Source: Yanghanlia caeni (GTDB taxonomy: Bacteria; Pseudomonadota; Gammaproteobacteria; Burkholderiales; Burkholderiaceae_B). Taken from it: a stretch of DNA of 64,000 bases. A program made the position numbers and the translations under genes. Positions 10,883-22,930 of this stretch are shown one piece after another. The stretch lies in the NCBI GenBank assembly GCA_030733815.1, contig JAUZQE010000007.1:52945-116944 (forward strand), read 5' to 3'. Below the pieces are notes generated by a model. It saw nothing but the letters and a program-made list of their open reading frames with translations. It was not told where the DNA came from and searched no databases. The stretch's first letter is position 1; each line of letters starts with the position of its first letter.

Positions 10883-11359
10883 TCAAATGTAGCTGATGGA
10901 GATGATTTCGTATTCGCGCGTACCGCCGGGGGCCGTAACTTCGACCACGTCGCCTTCCGACTTGCCGATGAGGGCGCGCGCCACGGGGCTGGACACCGAG
11001 ATTTTGCTGGCACGAATGTCGGCCTCGACGTCACCCACGATCTGATACGTGAGACGCTCGCCGGACTCGATTTCCTCGATCTCGACCGTGGCACCGAACA
11101 CTGCCCGGCCATCGACGTTCAACGACGCAGGATCGATGATCTGCGCATTGGAAAGCGTACCTTCCAATTCCTTGATACGCCCTTCGATGAAGGCCTGCCG
11201 CTCACGCGCGGCGTCGTACTCGGCGTTTTCGGAGAGATCGCCTTGCGCACGGGCTTCCGCAATGGCATTGATCACCTCGGGGCGATCCACTGTTTTGAGT
11301 CGATGCAGTTCGGCTTGCAAGCGCTCAGCGCCACCTACAGTCAACGGAATCGCAGACAT
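10883..11359 (-). CDS. greA: Transcription elongation factor GreA
   Basis: The 158-aa GreA rescues backtracked RNA polymerase by stimulating RNA cleavage. The N-terminal coiled coil contains the acidic tip ([13 protein letters not shown]), and the C-terminal FKBP-like domain follows. The frame is open upstream, but the ATG at 11359 has AGGAAA at 5 bases and gives the standard length. A terminator-like hairpin sits in its leader. In many relatives greA directly follows carB, but here a permease and a phosphatase lie between them. Confidence 0.96.
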   Translation of the reverse strand: MSAIPLTVGGAERLQAELHRLKTVDRPEVINAIAEARAQGDLSENAEYDAARERQAFIEGRIKELEGTLSNAQIIDPASLNVDGRAVFGATVEIEEIESGERLTYQIVGDVEADIRASKISVSSPVARALIGKSEGDVVEVTAPGGTREYEIISISYI

Positions 11360-11370
11360 ACTGTTTCCTG

Positions 11371-11404
11371 AATCAAAAGTAAAAGACGCTCCGGAAGGAG
11401 CGCC
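11371..11404 (-). promoter_or_regulatory. Attenuator-like hairpin in the greA leader
   Basis: An 8-bp stem with one G-U pair and a four-base TTCC loop on the transcript (arms 11385-11392 and 11397-11404) is followed on the minus strand by TTTTACTTTT. It lies only about 12-45 bases before the greA start, so it can act as premature terminator for greA itself. This resembles the E. coli greA leader that yields GraL RNAs. Confidence 0.6.
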
Positions 11405-11506
11405 GACAGACTGATATTGAAGATTTGGCCTGACGCGCCAGACGCGCAGCCAACTTGCCGGGCGGCCTGGAATGTGTATTGGGGGGAATCGCGCCGGGGT
11501 CGGCCT

Positions 11507-11533
11507 AAAACAAAACCCCGGCCTGAACCGGGG
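11507..11533 (-). terminator. Intrinsic terminator of the 11596 permease gene
   Basis: CCCCGG, a 6-base loop and CCGGGG (11516-11521 with 11528-11533) are followed by TTTTGTTTT on the minus strand, 62 bases beyond the permease stop and before the greA leader. Confidence 0.8.
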
Positions 11534-11595
11534 AAAGGTTGAGTTATTGTCGGCAATGTCAGGGGAAATTGCAAGCCCGTGAACATGCTGTGACA

Positions 11596-12918
11596 TTAAT
11601 GTCGCTGCGGCCCCCCGATGCGCAGAATCGCATACAGCAGAATGGCGCCGAAGGTGGCCGTACCGATGCCGTCGAGCTTGAAATCACCGAACTGCACTGT
11701 GAAGTTTCCGGCACCCAGCACGAGCGTGATGGCCGCCACGATCAGATTGCGGTTGTCGCTGAAATCGACCTGGTTGACGACCCAGATGCGTGCCCCGGCC
11801 ACCGCGATCAGGCCGAACACCACCACCGACATGCCCCCCAGCACAGGGCCGGGTATGGCCTGGATGAGCGCACCGAACTTGGGCGAGAAGCCCAGGCAGA
11901 TGGCGATGAGTGCCGCCACCACGAACACCAGGGTGGAATAGATGCGCGTCACCGTCATGACGCCGATGTTCTCGGCGTACGTGGTGACCCCCGTTCCGCC
12001 CACGGCGCCGGACACCATCGTGGCTACACCGTCGCCCACGAAGGCCCGCCCCAGATAGGCGTCGAGATTCTGGCCTGTCATGGCGCTGACGGCCTTGATG
12101 TGGCCGAGATTCTCGGCCACAAGAATGATGGCCACCGGCACGATCACGCTCATGGCGTGCAGCTCAAATACCGGGGCGCTGAACGTGGGCAGCCCGATCC
12201 AGGGCGCATTGGCAATGCCGCTGAAATCGATGGGCGTGCCCAGACCCAGGCCGTTGGTCAGCACGCCGTAGATCACGCAGGCGGCCAGCAAACCCACCAG
12301 AATCAGCAGGCGCTGCACCATGCCACGCGTGTAAACAGCCACCACACCGACGCACAGCACCGTCATCAGGGCCATGAGCGCATCGAACGTGGACCCCCCC
12401 ATGGCCCCGCGCGCTGCAATGGGTGCGAGGTTCAGCCCGATGACGGCCACCACGGCGCCCGTGACGACCGGCGGCATCCAGCGGTTGATCCAGCGCGCAT
12501 CGCCCCCGGTGCGGGCGTTCACCCACCATACGATCAGGCCGATCAGCGTGTAGACCAGGCCGCAGGCAATGATGGCGCCCAGGGCAACACCGATGTTTGC
12601 GTTGGGCCCGGCGCCGGCATAGCCGGTGACGGCAATGACGCCGCCGATGAACGCGAAGCTGGAGCCCAGGTAGCTGGGCACACGGCCGCGCACGAACAGA
12701 AAGAAGATGAGGGTACCCACCCCCGACATGAGGATGGCGACGTTGGGGTCGAACCCCATGAGCAGCGGCGCGAGAATCGTGGAGCCGAACATCGCCACCA
12801 CGTGCTGCGCGCCCATGGCGACATTCTGCGGCCAGGACAGGCACTCATCGGGTTGCACGACTGCGCCGGGCGCGCTGCTGTCGACGCGGCGCCAGCGGGG
12901 AAAGAAAGAATCGGACAT
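11596..12918 (-). CDS. Uracil/xanthine family nucleobase:cation symporter (NCS2; UraA/RutG-like)
   Basis: A 440-aa polytopic inner-membrane permease with about 12-14 hydrophobic segments. Family marks include [30 protein letters not shown] near the start (written here as one stretch in pieces: [14 protein letters not shown], then the TILAPLLMG helix), [24 protein letters not shown] (the NCS2 signature region) and [13 protein letters not shown]. These place it closest to uracil/pyrimidine permeases such as UraA and RutG; xanthine or urate cannot be excluded. The ATG at 12918 (MSDSFFPRW) was chosen over an upstream frame extension. It is divergent from the 13083 gene across a region with two perfect palindromes. 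Confidence 0.88.
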   Translation of the reverse strand: MSDSFFPRWRRVDSSAPGAVVQPDECLSWPQNVAMGAQHVVAMFGSTILAPLLMGFDPNVAILMSGVGTLIFFLFVRGRVPSYLGSSFAFIGGVIAVTGYAGAGPNANIGVALGAIIACGLVYTLIGLIVWWVNARTGGDARWINRWMPPVVTGAVVAVIGLNLAPIAARGAMGGSTFDALMALMTVLCVGVVAVYTRGMVQRLLILVGLLAACVIYGVLTNGLGLGTPIDFSGIANAPWIGLPTFSAPVFELHAMSVIVPVAIILVAENLGHIKAVSAMTGQNLDAYLGRAFVGDGVATMVSGAVGGTGVTTYAENIGVMTVTRIYSTLVFVVAALIAICLGFSPKFGALIQAIPGPVLGGMSVVVFGLIAVAGARIWVVNQVDFSDNRNLIVAAITLVLGAGNFTVQFGDFKLDGIGTATFGAILLYAILRIGGPQRH

Positions 12919-13002
12919 GGACGGAAGCGGGATAGAGGTGAGGCGGCGGCAACACACGCCCTTCCCCCTTGGAAGGCAGCGCCGGCGCAACCGACGCGAA
13001 GT

Positions 13003-13020
13003 GTACGGCGCGCGCCGTAC
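13003..13020. promoter_or_regulatory. Perfect 18-bp palindrome in the permease-phosphatase divergent region
   Basis: GTACGGCGCGCGCCGTAC is its own reverse complement over 18 bases, 85 bases upstream of the permease start and 63 upstream of the plus-strand gene. It is an operator or cruciform candidate; no regulator was recognised. Confidence 0.45.
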
Positions 13021-13044
13021 GACTGCAACCGGCTTGGGTGTTCG

Positions 13045-13060
13045 CCGGCTTGCAAGCCGG
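13045..13060. promoter_or_regulatory. Perfect 16-bp palindrome upstream of the 13083 gene
   Basis: CCGGCTTGCAAGCCGG is perfectly palindromic and ends 9 bases before the TAAAAT element, so it would cover the -35 region of the 13083 gene promoter. Confidence 0.45.
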
Positions 13061-13069
13061 GCGCGCTGC

Positions 13070-13075
13070 TAAAAT
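13070..13075 (+). promoter_or_regulatory. -10-like element 7 bases before the 13083 ATG
   Basis: TAAAAT is followed by GCGCCGC and ATG with no Shine-Dalgarno sequence, predicting a leaderless or near-leaderless transcript. The -35 is not clear. Confidence 0.4.
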
Positions 13076-13082
13076 GCGCCGC

Positions 13083-13730
13083 ATGGATACAACACATTTC
13101 TGGCTCATCCGGCATGGCGAAACCGAGTGGAACGCCAACCGGCGCCTGCAGGGCTGGCTCGATGTTCCGCTCAGCGACACCGGGCGGCGTCAGGCCCGCC
13201 AGCTCCGCACGTATCTGCAGGGGCTGAACGAGCCCGCCTTCTCGGCCGTGCTCACCAGCGACCTGAGCCGCGCAGCCGATACGGCACAAATCGCTGCGGG
13301 GCACCTGGGGCTGCCCATCGTTCGCACGCCTGCCCTGCGGGAACGCAATTACGGCGTGTACCAGGGCATGGACTGGGCGGCCCTCACCGAAGGCCTGGGT
13401 ACGCAGGGCATCGACCTGCGCGCCCCCGATCAGCCCATCGAAAACGGCGAAACCTTTGCGGAGTTTGCCGCGCGCATCGCGGCCACCTTTCAGGCACTCG
13501 CGCGCGAATATGCCGGGCAGCACGTGCTGGCGTTCTCGCATGGGGGTGTGGTGGACATCGCCTGGCGCAAGGCCGGGGGCCATGCACTGACTGTAAAGCG
13601 CCCCGGCACCATACTGAACACCAGCATCAATGTCTTCGATATCCGGGGCGACGGCGTCTGGCGTCAGGGCATGTGGAACCAGGTGGAACACCTGGATCTG
13701 CCGGCGCTGGATGACGTGATGCACACCTGA
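13083..13730 (+). CDS. Histidine phosphatase family protein (phosphoglycerate-mutase-like)
   Basis: A 215-aa member of histidine phosphatase branch 1. The phospho-acceptor motif is LIRHGETEWN near residue 9, followed by SDLSRAADTA (second Arg), RERNYGVYQGM and the second catalytic His in AFSHGGVVDI. Length and motifs match cofactor-dependent phosphoglycerate mutase-like phosphatases (often named gpmB in this group), which are mostly broad phosphatases rather than glycolytic mutases. A Met three codons upstream (13074) is possible, but 13083 begins the domain. It converges with carB at a strong hairpin. Confidence 0.85.
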   Translation: MDTTHFWLIRHGETEWNANRRLQGWLDVPLSDTGRRQARQLRTYLQGLNEPAFSAVLTSDLSRAADTAQIAAGHLGLPIVRTPALRERNYGVYQGMDWAALTEGLGTQGIDLRAPDQPIENGETFAEFAARIAATFQALAREYAGQHVLAFSHGGVVDIAWRKAGGHALTVKRPGTILNTSINVFDIRGDGVWRQGMWNQVEHLDLPALDDVMHT

Positions 13731-13763
13731 ACGTGCCGCACACTCAAGCGCCACAGTAAAGCA

Positions 13764-13788
13764 AACAGGCGGCGCCGGGCCGCCTGTT
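13764..13788. terminator. Bidirectional hairpin between the phosphatase gene and carB
   Basis: A perfect 10-bp stem (AACAGGCGGC / GCCGCCTGTT) with a 5-base loop separates the two convergent genes. On the minus strand TTTGCTTTA follows; on the plus strand only TT, so it works better for carB. Confidence 0.65.
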
Positions 13789-13832
13789 CAAGGCCGTTGC
13801 GGCCGGCCTTTCAAGGCACGGCCACCAGGGTT

Positions 13833-17078
<3,246 letters not shown>

Positions 17079-17086
17079 AGATGGGA

Positions 17087-18241
17087 TCAGTTCTGTCCGG
17101 CCATGAGGCTGATGAATTTGTCGAAAAGCACGACGATGTCATGCGGACCGGGGCTCGCTTCCGGGTGCCCCTGGAAGCAGAAGGCCGGCCGGTCGGTCAG
17201 CTCGAATCCCTGCAGGGTGCCGTCGAACAGCGAAACGTGCGTGACGCGCACGTTGTCGGGCAGTGACTCGGGGTCGACGTTGAAGCCGTGATTCTGACTG
17301 GTGATGAACACACGCCCCGTATCGACGTCTTTTACGGGGTGGTTGGCACCGTGGTGGCCGGTCTTCATTTTGACCGTGCGCCCGGCCAGGCCCAGACCAA
17401 GAATCTGCTGGCCCAGACAGATGCCAAACAGGGGAATCTTGCGCTCGAGCGCTGCCCGCGCGGTGTCGATGGCATAGGCACACGGCTCGGGGTCGCCGGG
17501 GCCATTCGACAAAAAGATGCCGTCGGGCTTGAGTGCCAGCACTTCTTCGACCGAGGTTTCGGCCGGCACCAGCGTAATGCGACAACCACGGTCGGCCAGC
17601 AGGCGCAGAATGTTCGCCTTGATGCCGAAGTCGTACGCCACGACGTGGTACTTGGCTTCGGCCGGCGCCGCATAACCCTTGCCCAGCTGCCACGAGCCCT
17701 GCGCCCATTCACGCTTGTCTTTCACTGACACCACGCGCGCCAGATCGAGGCCGGACATGCCGGGGAAGTCGCGAGCCAGCTGCAGCGCACGCTCGGTGTC
17801 GTCGCCGACCAGAATGCACGCGCCCTGAGCGCCCTTTTCACGGATGATGCGGGTGAGCTTGCGGGTATCGATGCCCGCAATGGCCACCACGCCTTCCTGC
17901 TTGAGATATTCGGGCAGGGATTGCGTGGCACGGAAATTGGAAACCCGCAGCGAGCAGTCGCGAATGACCAGACCTGCGGCATGCACGCGGTCGGATTCGA
18001 CATCTTCTTCGTTGACACCGGTGTTGCCGATGTGCGGATAGGTGAGCGTGACGATCTGACCGTTGTAGCTCGGGTCGGTCAGGATCTCCTGGTAGCCCGT
18101 CATGGCGGTATTGAAGACGATCTCGGCGACGCAGTAGCCATCGGCGCCGATGGAGACACCCTTGAAGATGGTACCGTCCGCCAAGGCAAGGATCGCTGAA
18201 GGCGTGGATTCACAGCCTTCGGGAAGTAGTGACGGCAGCAA
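17087..18241 (-). CDS. carA: Carbamoyl phosphate synthetase small (glutaminase) subunit
   Basis: The 384-aa glutamine amidotransferase subunit hydrolyses glutamine and channels ammonia to CarB. The N-terminal domain shows [24 protein letters not shown] and YPHIGNTG. The class I triad is in [12 protein letters not shown] (Cys) and [11 protein letters not shown] (His, Glu). The best start is TTG at 18241, with GGGG about 7 bases upstream; no ATG exists near the domain. A clear TATAAT lies 40 bases upstream and faces transaldolase divergently. Confidence 0.95.
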   Translation of the reverse strand: MLPSLLPEGCESTPSAILALADGTIFKGVSIGADGYCVAEIVFNTAMTGYQEILTDPSYNGQIVTLTYPHIGNTGVNEEDVESDRVHAAGLVIRDCSLRVSNFRATQSLPEYLKQEGVVAIAGIDTRKLTRIIREKGAQGACILVGDDTERALQLARDFPGMSGLDLARVVSVKDKREWAQGSWQLGKGYAAPAEAKYHVVAYDFGIKANILRLLADRGCRITLVPAETSVEEVLALKPDGIFLSNGPGDPEPCAYAIDTARAALERKIPLFGICLGQQILGLGLAGRTVKMKTGHHGANHPVKDVDTGRVFITSQNHGFNVDPESLPDNVRVTHVSLFDGTLQGFELTDRPAFCFQGHPEASPGPHDIVVLFDKFISLMAGQN

Positions 18242-18280
18242 GATAAACCCCGGTTGTAATGTCAGTGTTCAAACTTTCTT

Positions 18281-18286
18281 ATTATA
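18281..18286 (-). promoter_or_regulatory. -10 element of the carAB promoter
   Basis: A perfect TATAAT on the minus strand gives a start site near 18274 and a leader of about 33 bases before the TTG of carA. No convincing -35 or arginine-operator match was recognised. Confidence 0.5.
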
Positions 18287-18414
18287 GCTGCTGCCGCACG
18301 CCACCAGCCGGGGCCGCGAGTCAGCAGGACGGCCGTTGCGGCAGCCGCCCTGCCCGGGCTACGGTAGACTACATTGATTCGTTTTTCCACGCTGAACCGG
18401 GAGTCACTCACAAC

Positions 18415-19359
18415 ATGGAAACCCAACTCGAAGCGCTGCGCCGCCATACCACTGTCGTGGCCGATACCGGCGACATCGAAGCCATTCGCACATACCGGCC
18501 CACCGATGCCACCACGAACCCGACACTGATTCTGAAAGCGGTTCAGAAGGAAGAATATCGTTACATTTTGGATCGCATTCTTACCGATCATCGCAACGCC
18601 GATGTGGTGGAAAAAACAAACCGGCTGCTCGTCGCCTTCGGGCGGGAAATCCTGGACATCATCCCGGGCCGGGTTTCAACCGAAGTCGACGCCCGCCTTT
18701 CGTTCGACGTGAACGGCAGCATCGACCGCGCGCACGACCTGATCGCGCTGTATGAGCAATCGGGTATTCCACGCGAGCGCGTACTGATCAAACTGGCGTC
18801 GACGTGGGAAGGCATCCAGGCCGCCCGCCAGCTGCAATCGGAAGGCATACGCTGCAACATGACCCTGCTGTTTTCGCTGCCGCAGGCCGTCGCGTGCGCG
18901 CAGGCCAACGTGCAGCTGATCTCGCCGTTCGTGGGCCGTATCTACGACTGGTACAAAAAAGCGGCCGGCCCACAATGGGACGAAGCCGCGAACGCAGGCG
19001 ACAACGATCCGGGCGTGCAATCGGTGCGGCGCATCTATGAATATTACAAGGCGTACGACATCCCCACCGAGATCATGGGCGCCAGCTTCCGCAACATCGG
19101 GCAGATCCGTGCGCTGGCCGGCTGCGACCTGCTTACCATCAGCCCTGAACTGCTGAACGAACTGAACAGCAGCACCGAACCCCTGGAACGCAAACTGGAA
19201 CCCGAAGCGGCCAAGCGCAACCCTCCGCCACGCGAAGCCACCGATGAAGTGGCGTTTCGGACAGGCCTGAACGACGACGCCATGGCGACCGAGAAGCTCG
19301 CCGAAGGCATCCGCAATTTCTCTGCCGATTCGGTGAAACTCGACGCCCTGCTGGCTTAG
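18415..19359 (+). CDS. tal: Transaldolase
   Basis: The 314-aa class I aldolase of the non-oxidative pentose phosphate pathway exchanges dihydroxyacetone units between sugar phosphates. It shows [13 protein letters not shown] near residue 30, the Schiff-base lysine in [12 protein letters not shown] (about Lys126), NMTLLFS and [10 protein letters not shown]. Length and motifs match the TalB subgroup. The ATG at 18415 starts the protein; the frame is open far upstream but without family sequence. It converges with recR with only three bases between stop codons. Confidence 0.96.
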   Translation: METQLEALRRHTTVVADTGDIEAIRTYRPTDATTNPTLILKAVQKEEYRYILDRILTDHRNADVVEKTNRLLVAFGREILDIIPGRVSTEVDARLSFDVNGSIDRAHDLIALYEQSGIPRERVLIKLASTWEGIQAARQLQSEGIRCNMTLLFSLPQAVACAQANVQLISPFVGRIYDWYKKAAGPQWDEAANAGDNDPGVQSVRRIYEYYKAYDIPTEIMGASFRNIGQIRALAGCDLLTISPELLNELNSSTEPLERKLEPEAAKRNPPPREATDEVAFRTGLNDDAMATEKLAEGIRNFSADSVKLDALLA

Positions 19360-19362
19360 ATC

Positions 19363-19971
19363 TCAGGTACCGCGCCGCTCCATCAGCGCCCAGGCAATGG
19401 TTCCGGCGTCAACGTACTCCAGCTCGCTGCCTGCCGGAACGCCACGGGCCAGGCGCGTTACCTTGCGGCCCCGGGCGCGCAGCAACTCGGAAAGGTAATG
19501 GGCCGTGGTTTCACCCTCCGGGGTGAAATTCGTGGCCAGAATGACTTCCTGCACCGCGGGGTCGGAAGCCCGGCTCAGAAGGCGGTCGAACTGCAGCTGA
19601 TCGGGCCCGACGCCCTCGAGCGGTGCCAGGCGCCCCATCAGCACGTAGTACAGCCCGGTGTACCCATGGCTGGCCTCGATCATGTTCTGATCGGCCGGCG
19701 TCTCGACCACGCATAGCAGCGAGGCATCGCGCCGGTCGCTTGAACACATGGCGCAGATTTCGTCTTCCGAGAACCCGTTGCAGCGCCGGCAGTGCCCCAC
19801 CCCTTCAACCGCGCGGCACAGCGCCTCGCCAAGGCGCTGGGCACCCCGAGGGTCGTGCTGCAGCAAATGGTAGGCCATGCGCCGGGAGCTGCGTTCACCT
19901 ACACCGGGCAGGCAACGCAGCGCCTCGATCAGCGCCCGCAGCGGTTCGGGCTCGGAAATCTGCTGAGACAT
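19363..19971 (-). CDS. recR: Recombination mediator RecR
   Basis: The 202-aa RecR works with RecO (and RecF) to load RecA on gapped DNA. It has the N-terminal helix-hairpin-helix ([21 protein letters not shown]), a four-cysteine zinc finger ([16 protein letters not shown]) and a Toprim domain ([15 protein letters not shown]). Its ATG shares one base with the ybaB stop (TGATG). The dnaX-ybaB-recR order is widely conserved. Confidence 0.97.
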   Translation of the reverse strand: MSQQISEPEPLRALIEALRCLPGVGERSSRRMAYHLLQHDPRGAQRLGEALCRAVEGVGHCRRCNGFSEDEICAMCSSDRRDASLLCVVETPADQNMIEASHGYTGLYYVLMGRLAPLEGVGPDQLQFDRLLSRASDPAVQEVILATNFTPEGETTAHYLSELLRARGRKVTRLARGVPAGSELEYVDAGTIAWALMERRGT

Positions 19972-20297
19972 CAGAACGGCAGCTTCATGCCCGGGGGCAG
20001 CGGCAGGCCGGCCGTGACCGATGCCATTTTTTCCTGTGCCGTGGCCTCGGCCTTGCGCAGGGCGTCGTTGAATGCAGCGGCCACCAGGTCTTCGAGCATG
20101 TCCTTGTCTTCTTCCAGAAGCGAGGGGTCGATCGTCACGCCACGCACGTCGTTGCGGCAGCTCATCGAAACCTTGACCAGCCCGCCGCCCGAAGCGCCCT
20201 CAACGACGATTTCGGCCAGAGCCTCCTGCGCCTTCTTCATGTTTTCCTGCATCTGTTGCGCCTGCTTCATCAGGCCGGCCAGCTGACCTTTCATCAT
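19971..20297 (-). CDS. ybaB: YbaB/EbfC nucleoid-associated protein
   Basis: A 108-aa DNA-binding dimer of the YbaB/EbfC family. The N-terminal half is a Gln/Met/Lys-rich helix ([20 protein letters not shown]), followed by the beta-sheet region with VTIDPSLL and a C-terminal helix. Two Met codons open the frame, with AAGGAT just upstream, so the start may be one codon later. It lies 50 bases after dnaX and is coupled to recR. Confidence 0.93.
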   Translation of the reverse strand: MMKGQLAGLMKQAQQMQENMKKAQEALAEIVVEGASGGGLVKVSMSCRNDVRGVTIDPSLLEEDKDMLEDLVAAAFNDALRKAEATAQEKMASVTAGLPLPPGMKLPF

Positions 20298-20347
20298 GAT
20301 GGATATCCTTGTAACTGTGATTGATCGTTATTGAATCTTGAATCGGC

Positions 20348-22654
20348 TCAGGCGACTTTTTCGTCGTCTATGGCCGCAATTGAGCCGGGCATCACCCGGG
20401 CCCCAAATTCGTCGATAAGGCTGCGCACGAAAACGTCGTTTTCAACCGCGGCCTCGGCCTGCTTCTGAAGCTCGGCGCGCCGTTGTGCCTGCATGGCACG
20501 CGCCGTACCGGAACCGGTCTTGCCGAATTCTATGTTGAGCTTCACCACTTTGCCGAAGTGCTCGGTCAGTACGGTGCGCAGGCGCGCCTGCCCCTGGCGG
20601 GCCGCCAGTGAACGGATCGCCACGCGCAACGTGATGCAATCGCCGTCCACACCAACCCATTCACTCTGCCGGGCCAGCTCGGCCGCCAGCCCCGTCAGGG
20701 GCAGCCTGGCCGCGAGCACCGGCCAGTCGGCTGCGGTCATGCGGGCCAGCCGCGGAGTGGGCGCAGCTTCGGCTACGGGAGAATCTGCAGCGGGCGGCAA
20801 CGCGGCCAGCTGCGCGGCTGCAAACTCGGCATCATCGTGCACCGGTTCCCAATCAGGCATGTCACCCTGGCCTGCAAGAGACGCGCCGGGGAAATCCGGA
20901 GGAACGTCATCGAAGTCGGGCGGGATGTCGGACCACACCGGCTCGTCATCGGCTATAGATTCCGGTTCTTCGGCAGACTGCTGCGCCACAGGTTCAGGTT
21001 GCGGGGCCGACAGGGCTTCCGGTTCGCGGTGGGGTTCCGGCGCGGGGCGGGGTTCCGGCGCGGGGTGGGGCTCCGGTTCGGGCGGGTGTTCCAGCCCGCG
21101 CTCACCACCGCCTTCAATGGCCACGCCTGCAGCGGCGTCCTCGACAGGTGCTTCTGATGCACCGGCGGCCGATGTCACGATTTCCGCCGCTCCGTCTGGC
21201 GGCGTGCCCGTTGGCGGCGTGCCCGTTGGCGGCATCGCGGCTGGCGGCGTTTCCGCCTCCGGCGTCACAGCCTCAGGTGCCCCGGCTTCTGCTGTCGCGT
21301 CGGGCAGGTCTTCCCATGCCGGAACGTCGTCGAATTCTGGCGGAGCCGCCATGGAAACCGCAGCGGAATGCGCCTGTTCAGCTTCGGAAGGCGCCCCTGA
21401 AACGCGGGTGGCCGCCCGCACGGCGGGCGCGCCGGATGGGGCATCAGGAGCCTGGGGAATCGCGCTTTCAGCCACAGGGGCGCGCGATGCGCGCGGGAGT
21501 ACCGCGTCGTTGGCACCTGCACTGGCATCGGCGATGCGGCGGGAAGGCGGCGGTTCGGGCGAATGTGCGCCCGCCGGTGTCAATGACAGCATGCGCAGAC
21601 ACGCCATGACGAAACCGGCGTATTCGTCTGGCGCCAGGGCCAGTTCGCTGCGACTGTGCACCGCCACGGAATAATAAAGCTGCACCAGATCGGGATGCAG
21701 GCTTTCGGCCAGCGCGGCAACGTCGTCGGCCATGGGGTCACCCGCCGGCAGGGCGCCGGGCACACGCTGCTGAATCGCAACGTGCGACAGCAGCACCGCC
21801 AGATCGGCCAGCGCGCCGGAATACGACAGGCCACGCGCAGCAAGCTCATCGGCCACAGCCACCACATCGGCAGCCCGCCCCGCGCCCAGCGCCTGAAGCA
21901 GTCTGACCAGATGGCGCTGATCGATCGTGCCCAGCATGCCCTGCACGGCGTCAAGCGTGAGATGGCCGGCACTGTACGCAATGGCCTGATCGGTGAGCGA
22001 GAGGGCATCGCGCATGGAACCGCCGGCCGCCTGCGCCAGCAGCCGCAGCGCCGGTGCCTCGAACTCGAGGCCCTCTTCGCGCAGAACGCCCTGCAGGTGA
22101 TCGACAATGGCCTCGACGGTCATATGCTTGAGATTGAACTGCAGGCAGCGCGACAGCACTGTGACCGGTATTTTCTGCGGATCGGTCGTGGCCAGAATGA
22201 ACTTGACGTGAGGGGGCGGCTCTTCGAGCGTCTTGAGCATGGCATTGAAGGCATGCCCCGTAAGCATGTGCACTTCGTCGATCATGTAGACCTTGAAGCG
22301 CGCGCTGCTGGGCGCATACACGGCCTGCTCCAGCAACTGGGTCATTTCGTCGACGCCACGGTTCGACGCGGCGTCGAGCTCGACATAGTCGACATAGCGG
22401 CCGGCGTCGATTTCGACACAGGCGCGACACTGGCCGCAAGGCTGGGCCGACACGCCCTTTTCGCAGTTCAGCGACTTGGCCAGGATGCGCGACAGCGTGG
22501 TCTTGCCCACGCCACGGGTACCGGTAAAGAGCCAGGCATGATGCAGCCGCTGGGTATCGAGCGCATGGGTGAGCGCACGAACCACGTGATCCTGGCCGAC
22601 CAGGGTATCGAACGAACGCGGCCGCCACTTGCGTGCCAGTACCAGATACGTCAT
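20348..22654 (-). CDS. dnaX: DNA polymerase III subunit tau/gamma
   Basis: A 768-aa clamp-loader ATPase. The AAA+ module has Walker A GTRGVGKT (residues 45-52), a four-Cys zinc site (C64, C73, C76, C79), the DEVH Walker B and the SRC sensor, ending near residue 370. A long Pro/Ala/Glu-rich linker with short tandem repeats (about 400-620) joins it to the C-terminal tau domain that contacts DnaE and DnaB. No slippery A6G heptamer was seen, so a separate frameshift-made gamma is not predicted. The ATG at 22654 matches the conserved MTYLVLARKWRP opening but has no clear Shine-Dalgarno sequence. The 4.5S RNA gene is 89 bases upstream. Confidence 0.96.
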   Translation of the reverse strand: MTYLVLARKWRPRSFDTLVGQDHVVRALTHALDTQRLHHAWLFTGTRGVGKTTLSRILAKSLNCEKGVSAQPCGQCRACVEIDAGRYVDYVELDAASNRGVDEMTQLLEQAVYAPSSARFKVYMIDEVHMLTGHAFNAMLKTLEEPPPHVKFILATTDPQKIPVTVLSRCLQFNLKHMTVEAIVDHLQGVLREEGLEFEAPALRLLAQAAGGSMRDALSLTDQAIAYSAGHLTLDAVQGMLGTIDQRHLVRLLQALGAGRAADVVAVADELAARGLSYSGALADLAVLLSHVAIQQRVPGALPAGDPMADDVAALAESLHPDLVQLYYSVAVHSRSELALAPDEYAGFVMACLRMLSLTPAGAHSPEPPPSRRIADASAGANDAVLPRASRAPVAESAIPQAPDAPSGAPAVRAATRVSGAPSEAEQAHSAAVSMAAPPEFDDVPAWEDLPDATAEAGAPEAVTPEAETPPAAMPPTGTPPTGTPPDGAAEIVTSAAGASEAPVEDAAAGVAIEGGGERGLEHPPEPEPHPAPEPRPAPEPHREPEALSAPQPEPVAQQSAEEPESIADDEPVWSDIPPDFDDVPPDFPGASLAGQGDMPDWEPVHDDAEFAAAQLAALPPAADSPVAEAAPTPRLARMTAADWPVLAARLPLTGLAAELARQSEWVGVDGDCITLRVAIRSLAARQGQARLRTVLTEHFGKVVKLNIEFGKTGSGTARAMQAQRRAELQKQAEAAVENDVFVRSLIDEFGARVMPGSIAAIDDEKVA
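21030..21083. repeat. 18-bp tandem repeat in the dnaX linker (3 units)
   Basis: Units at 21030, 21048 and 21066 read TGGGGTTCCGGCGCGGGG, CGGGGTTCCGGCGCGGGG and TGGGGCTCCGGTTCGGGC. In the protein they encode Pro-Ala-Pro-Glu-Pro-Arg/His hexapeptides. Confidence 0.85.
21197..21256. repeat. 15-bp tandem repeat in the dnaX linker (4 units)
   Basis: Units start at 21197, 21212, 21227 and 21242. The first two are identical (TGGCGGCGTGCCCGT) and the others are degenerate. They encode Pro-Pro-Thr-Gly-Thr pentapeptides. Confidence 0.85.
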
Positions 22655-22743
22655 GGGGATGTGCAGCCAGATGACTGTCGGAACGGAAGGGAAAAGTGTA
22701 CCCGCATTCGACAGGGCCGGGGGCCTGGAGGGATATTCAGACA

Positions 22744-22842
22744 ATGGCGAGCCTGACTTCGGCACTGATTCTGCACGACTATGGCTGCTTCGTTCCCGAC
22801 CTGACCAGGTTCGCCGCCGAACCATGCGAAGGGGCCCGCCAC
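22744..22842 (-). ncRNA. ffs: 4.5S RNA (bacterial small SRP RNA)
   Basis: The minus strand carries the conserved SRP hairpin GGTCAGGTCGGGAACGAAGC, read against GGTCAGGTCCGGAAGGAAGC in E. coli. The GGAA tetraloop is kept and the closing C-G is swapped to G-C, a compensatory change. Terminal arms GGCGGGCC (5') and GGCTCGCC (3') pair over 8 bp (one G-U), defining a rod of about 95-99 nt. It scaffolds Ffh for cotranslational membrane targeting. The ends are inferred from pairing. Confidence 0.92.
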
Positions 22843-22847
22843 ATCAG

Positions 22848-22853
22848 AGTTTA
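22848..22853 (-). promoter_or_regulatory. -10 element of the 4.5S RNA gene
   Basis: TAAACT on the minus strand lies 6-7 bases before the predicted 5' end of the RNA, the expected spacing. The -35 is weak. Confidence 0.45.
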
Positions 22854-22930
22854 ACAGGAAGCGAGCCCCCCTGCCTCGCGCCGCAAGGGGCTTGTCAATC
22901 GGCAAGAGCCGCCGTACCCTGCATGTCGCC

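Noticed and set aside
12543..13754. A 403-aa minus frame over the phosphatase gene and the permease start
   Set aside because: It covers both genes of a divergent pair out of frame, and the real products are clear from motifs.
20348..22654. Programmed frameshift making a short gamma form of DnaX
   Set aside because: No A6G-type slippery heptamer with downstream stem was found at the end of the ATPase module.
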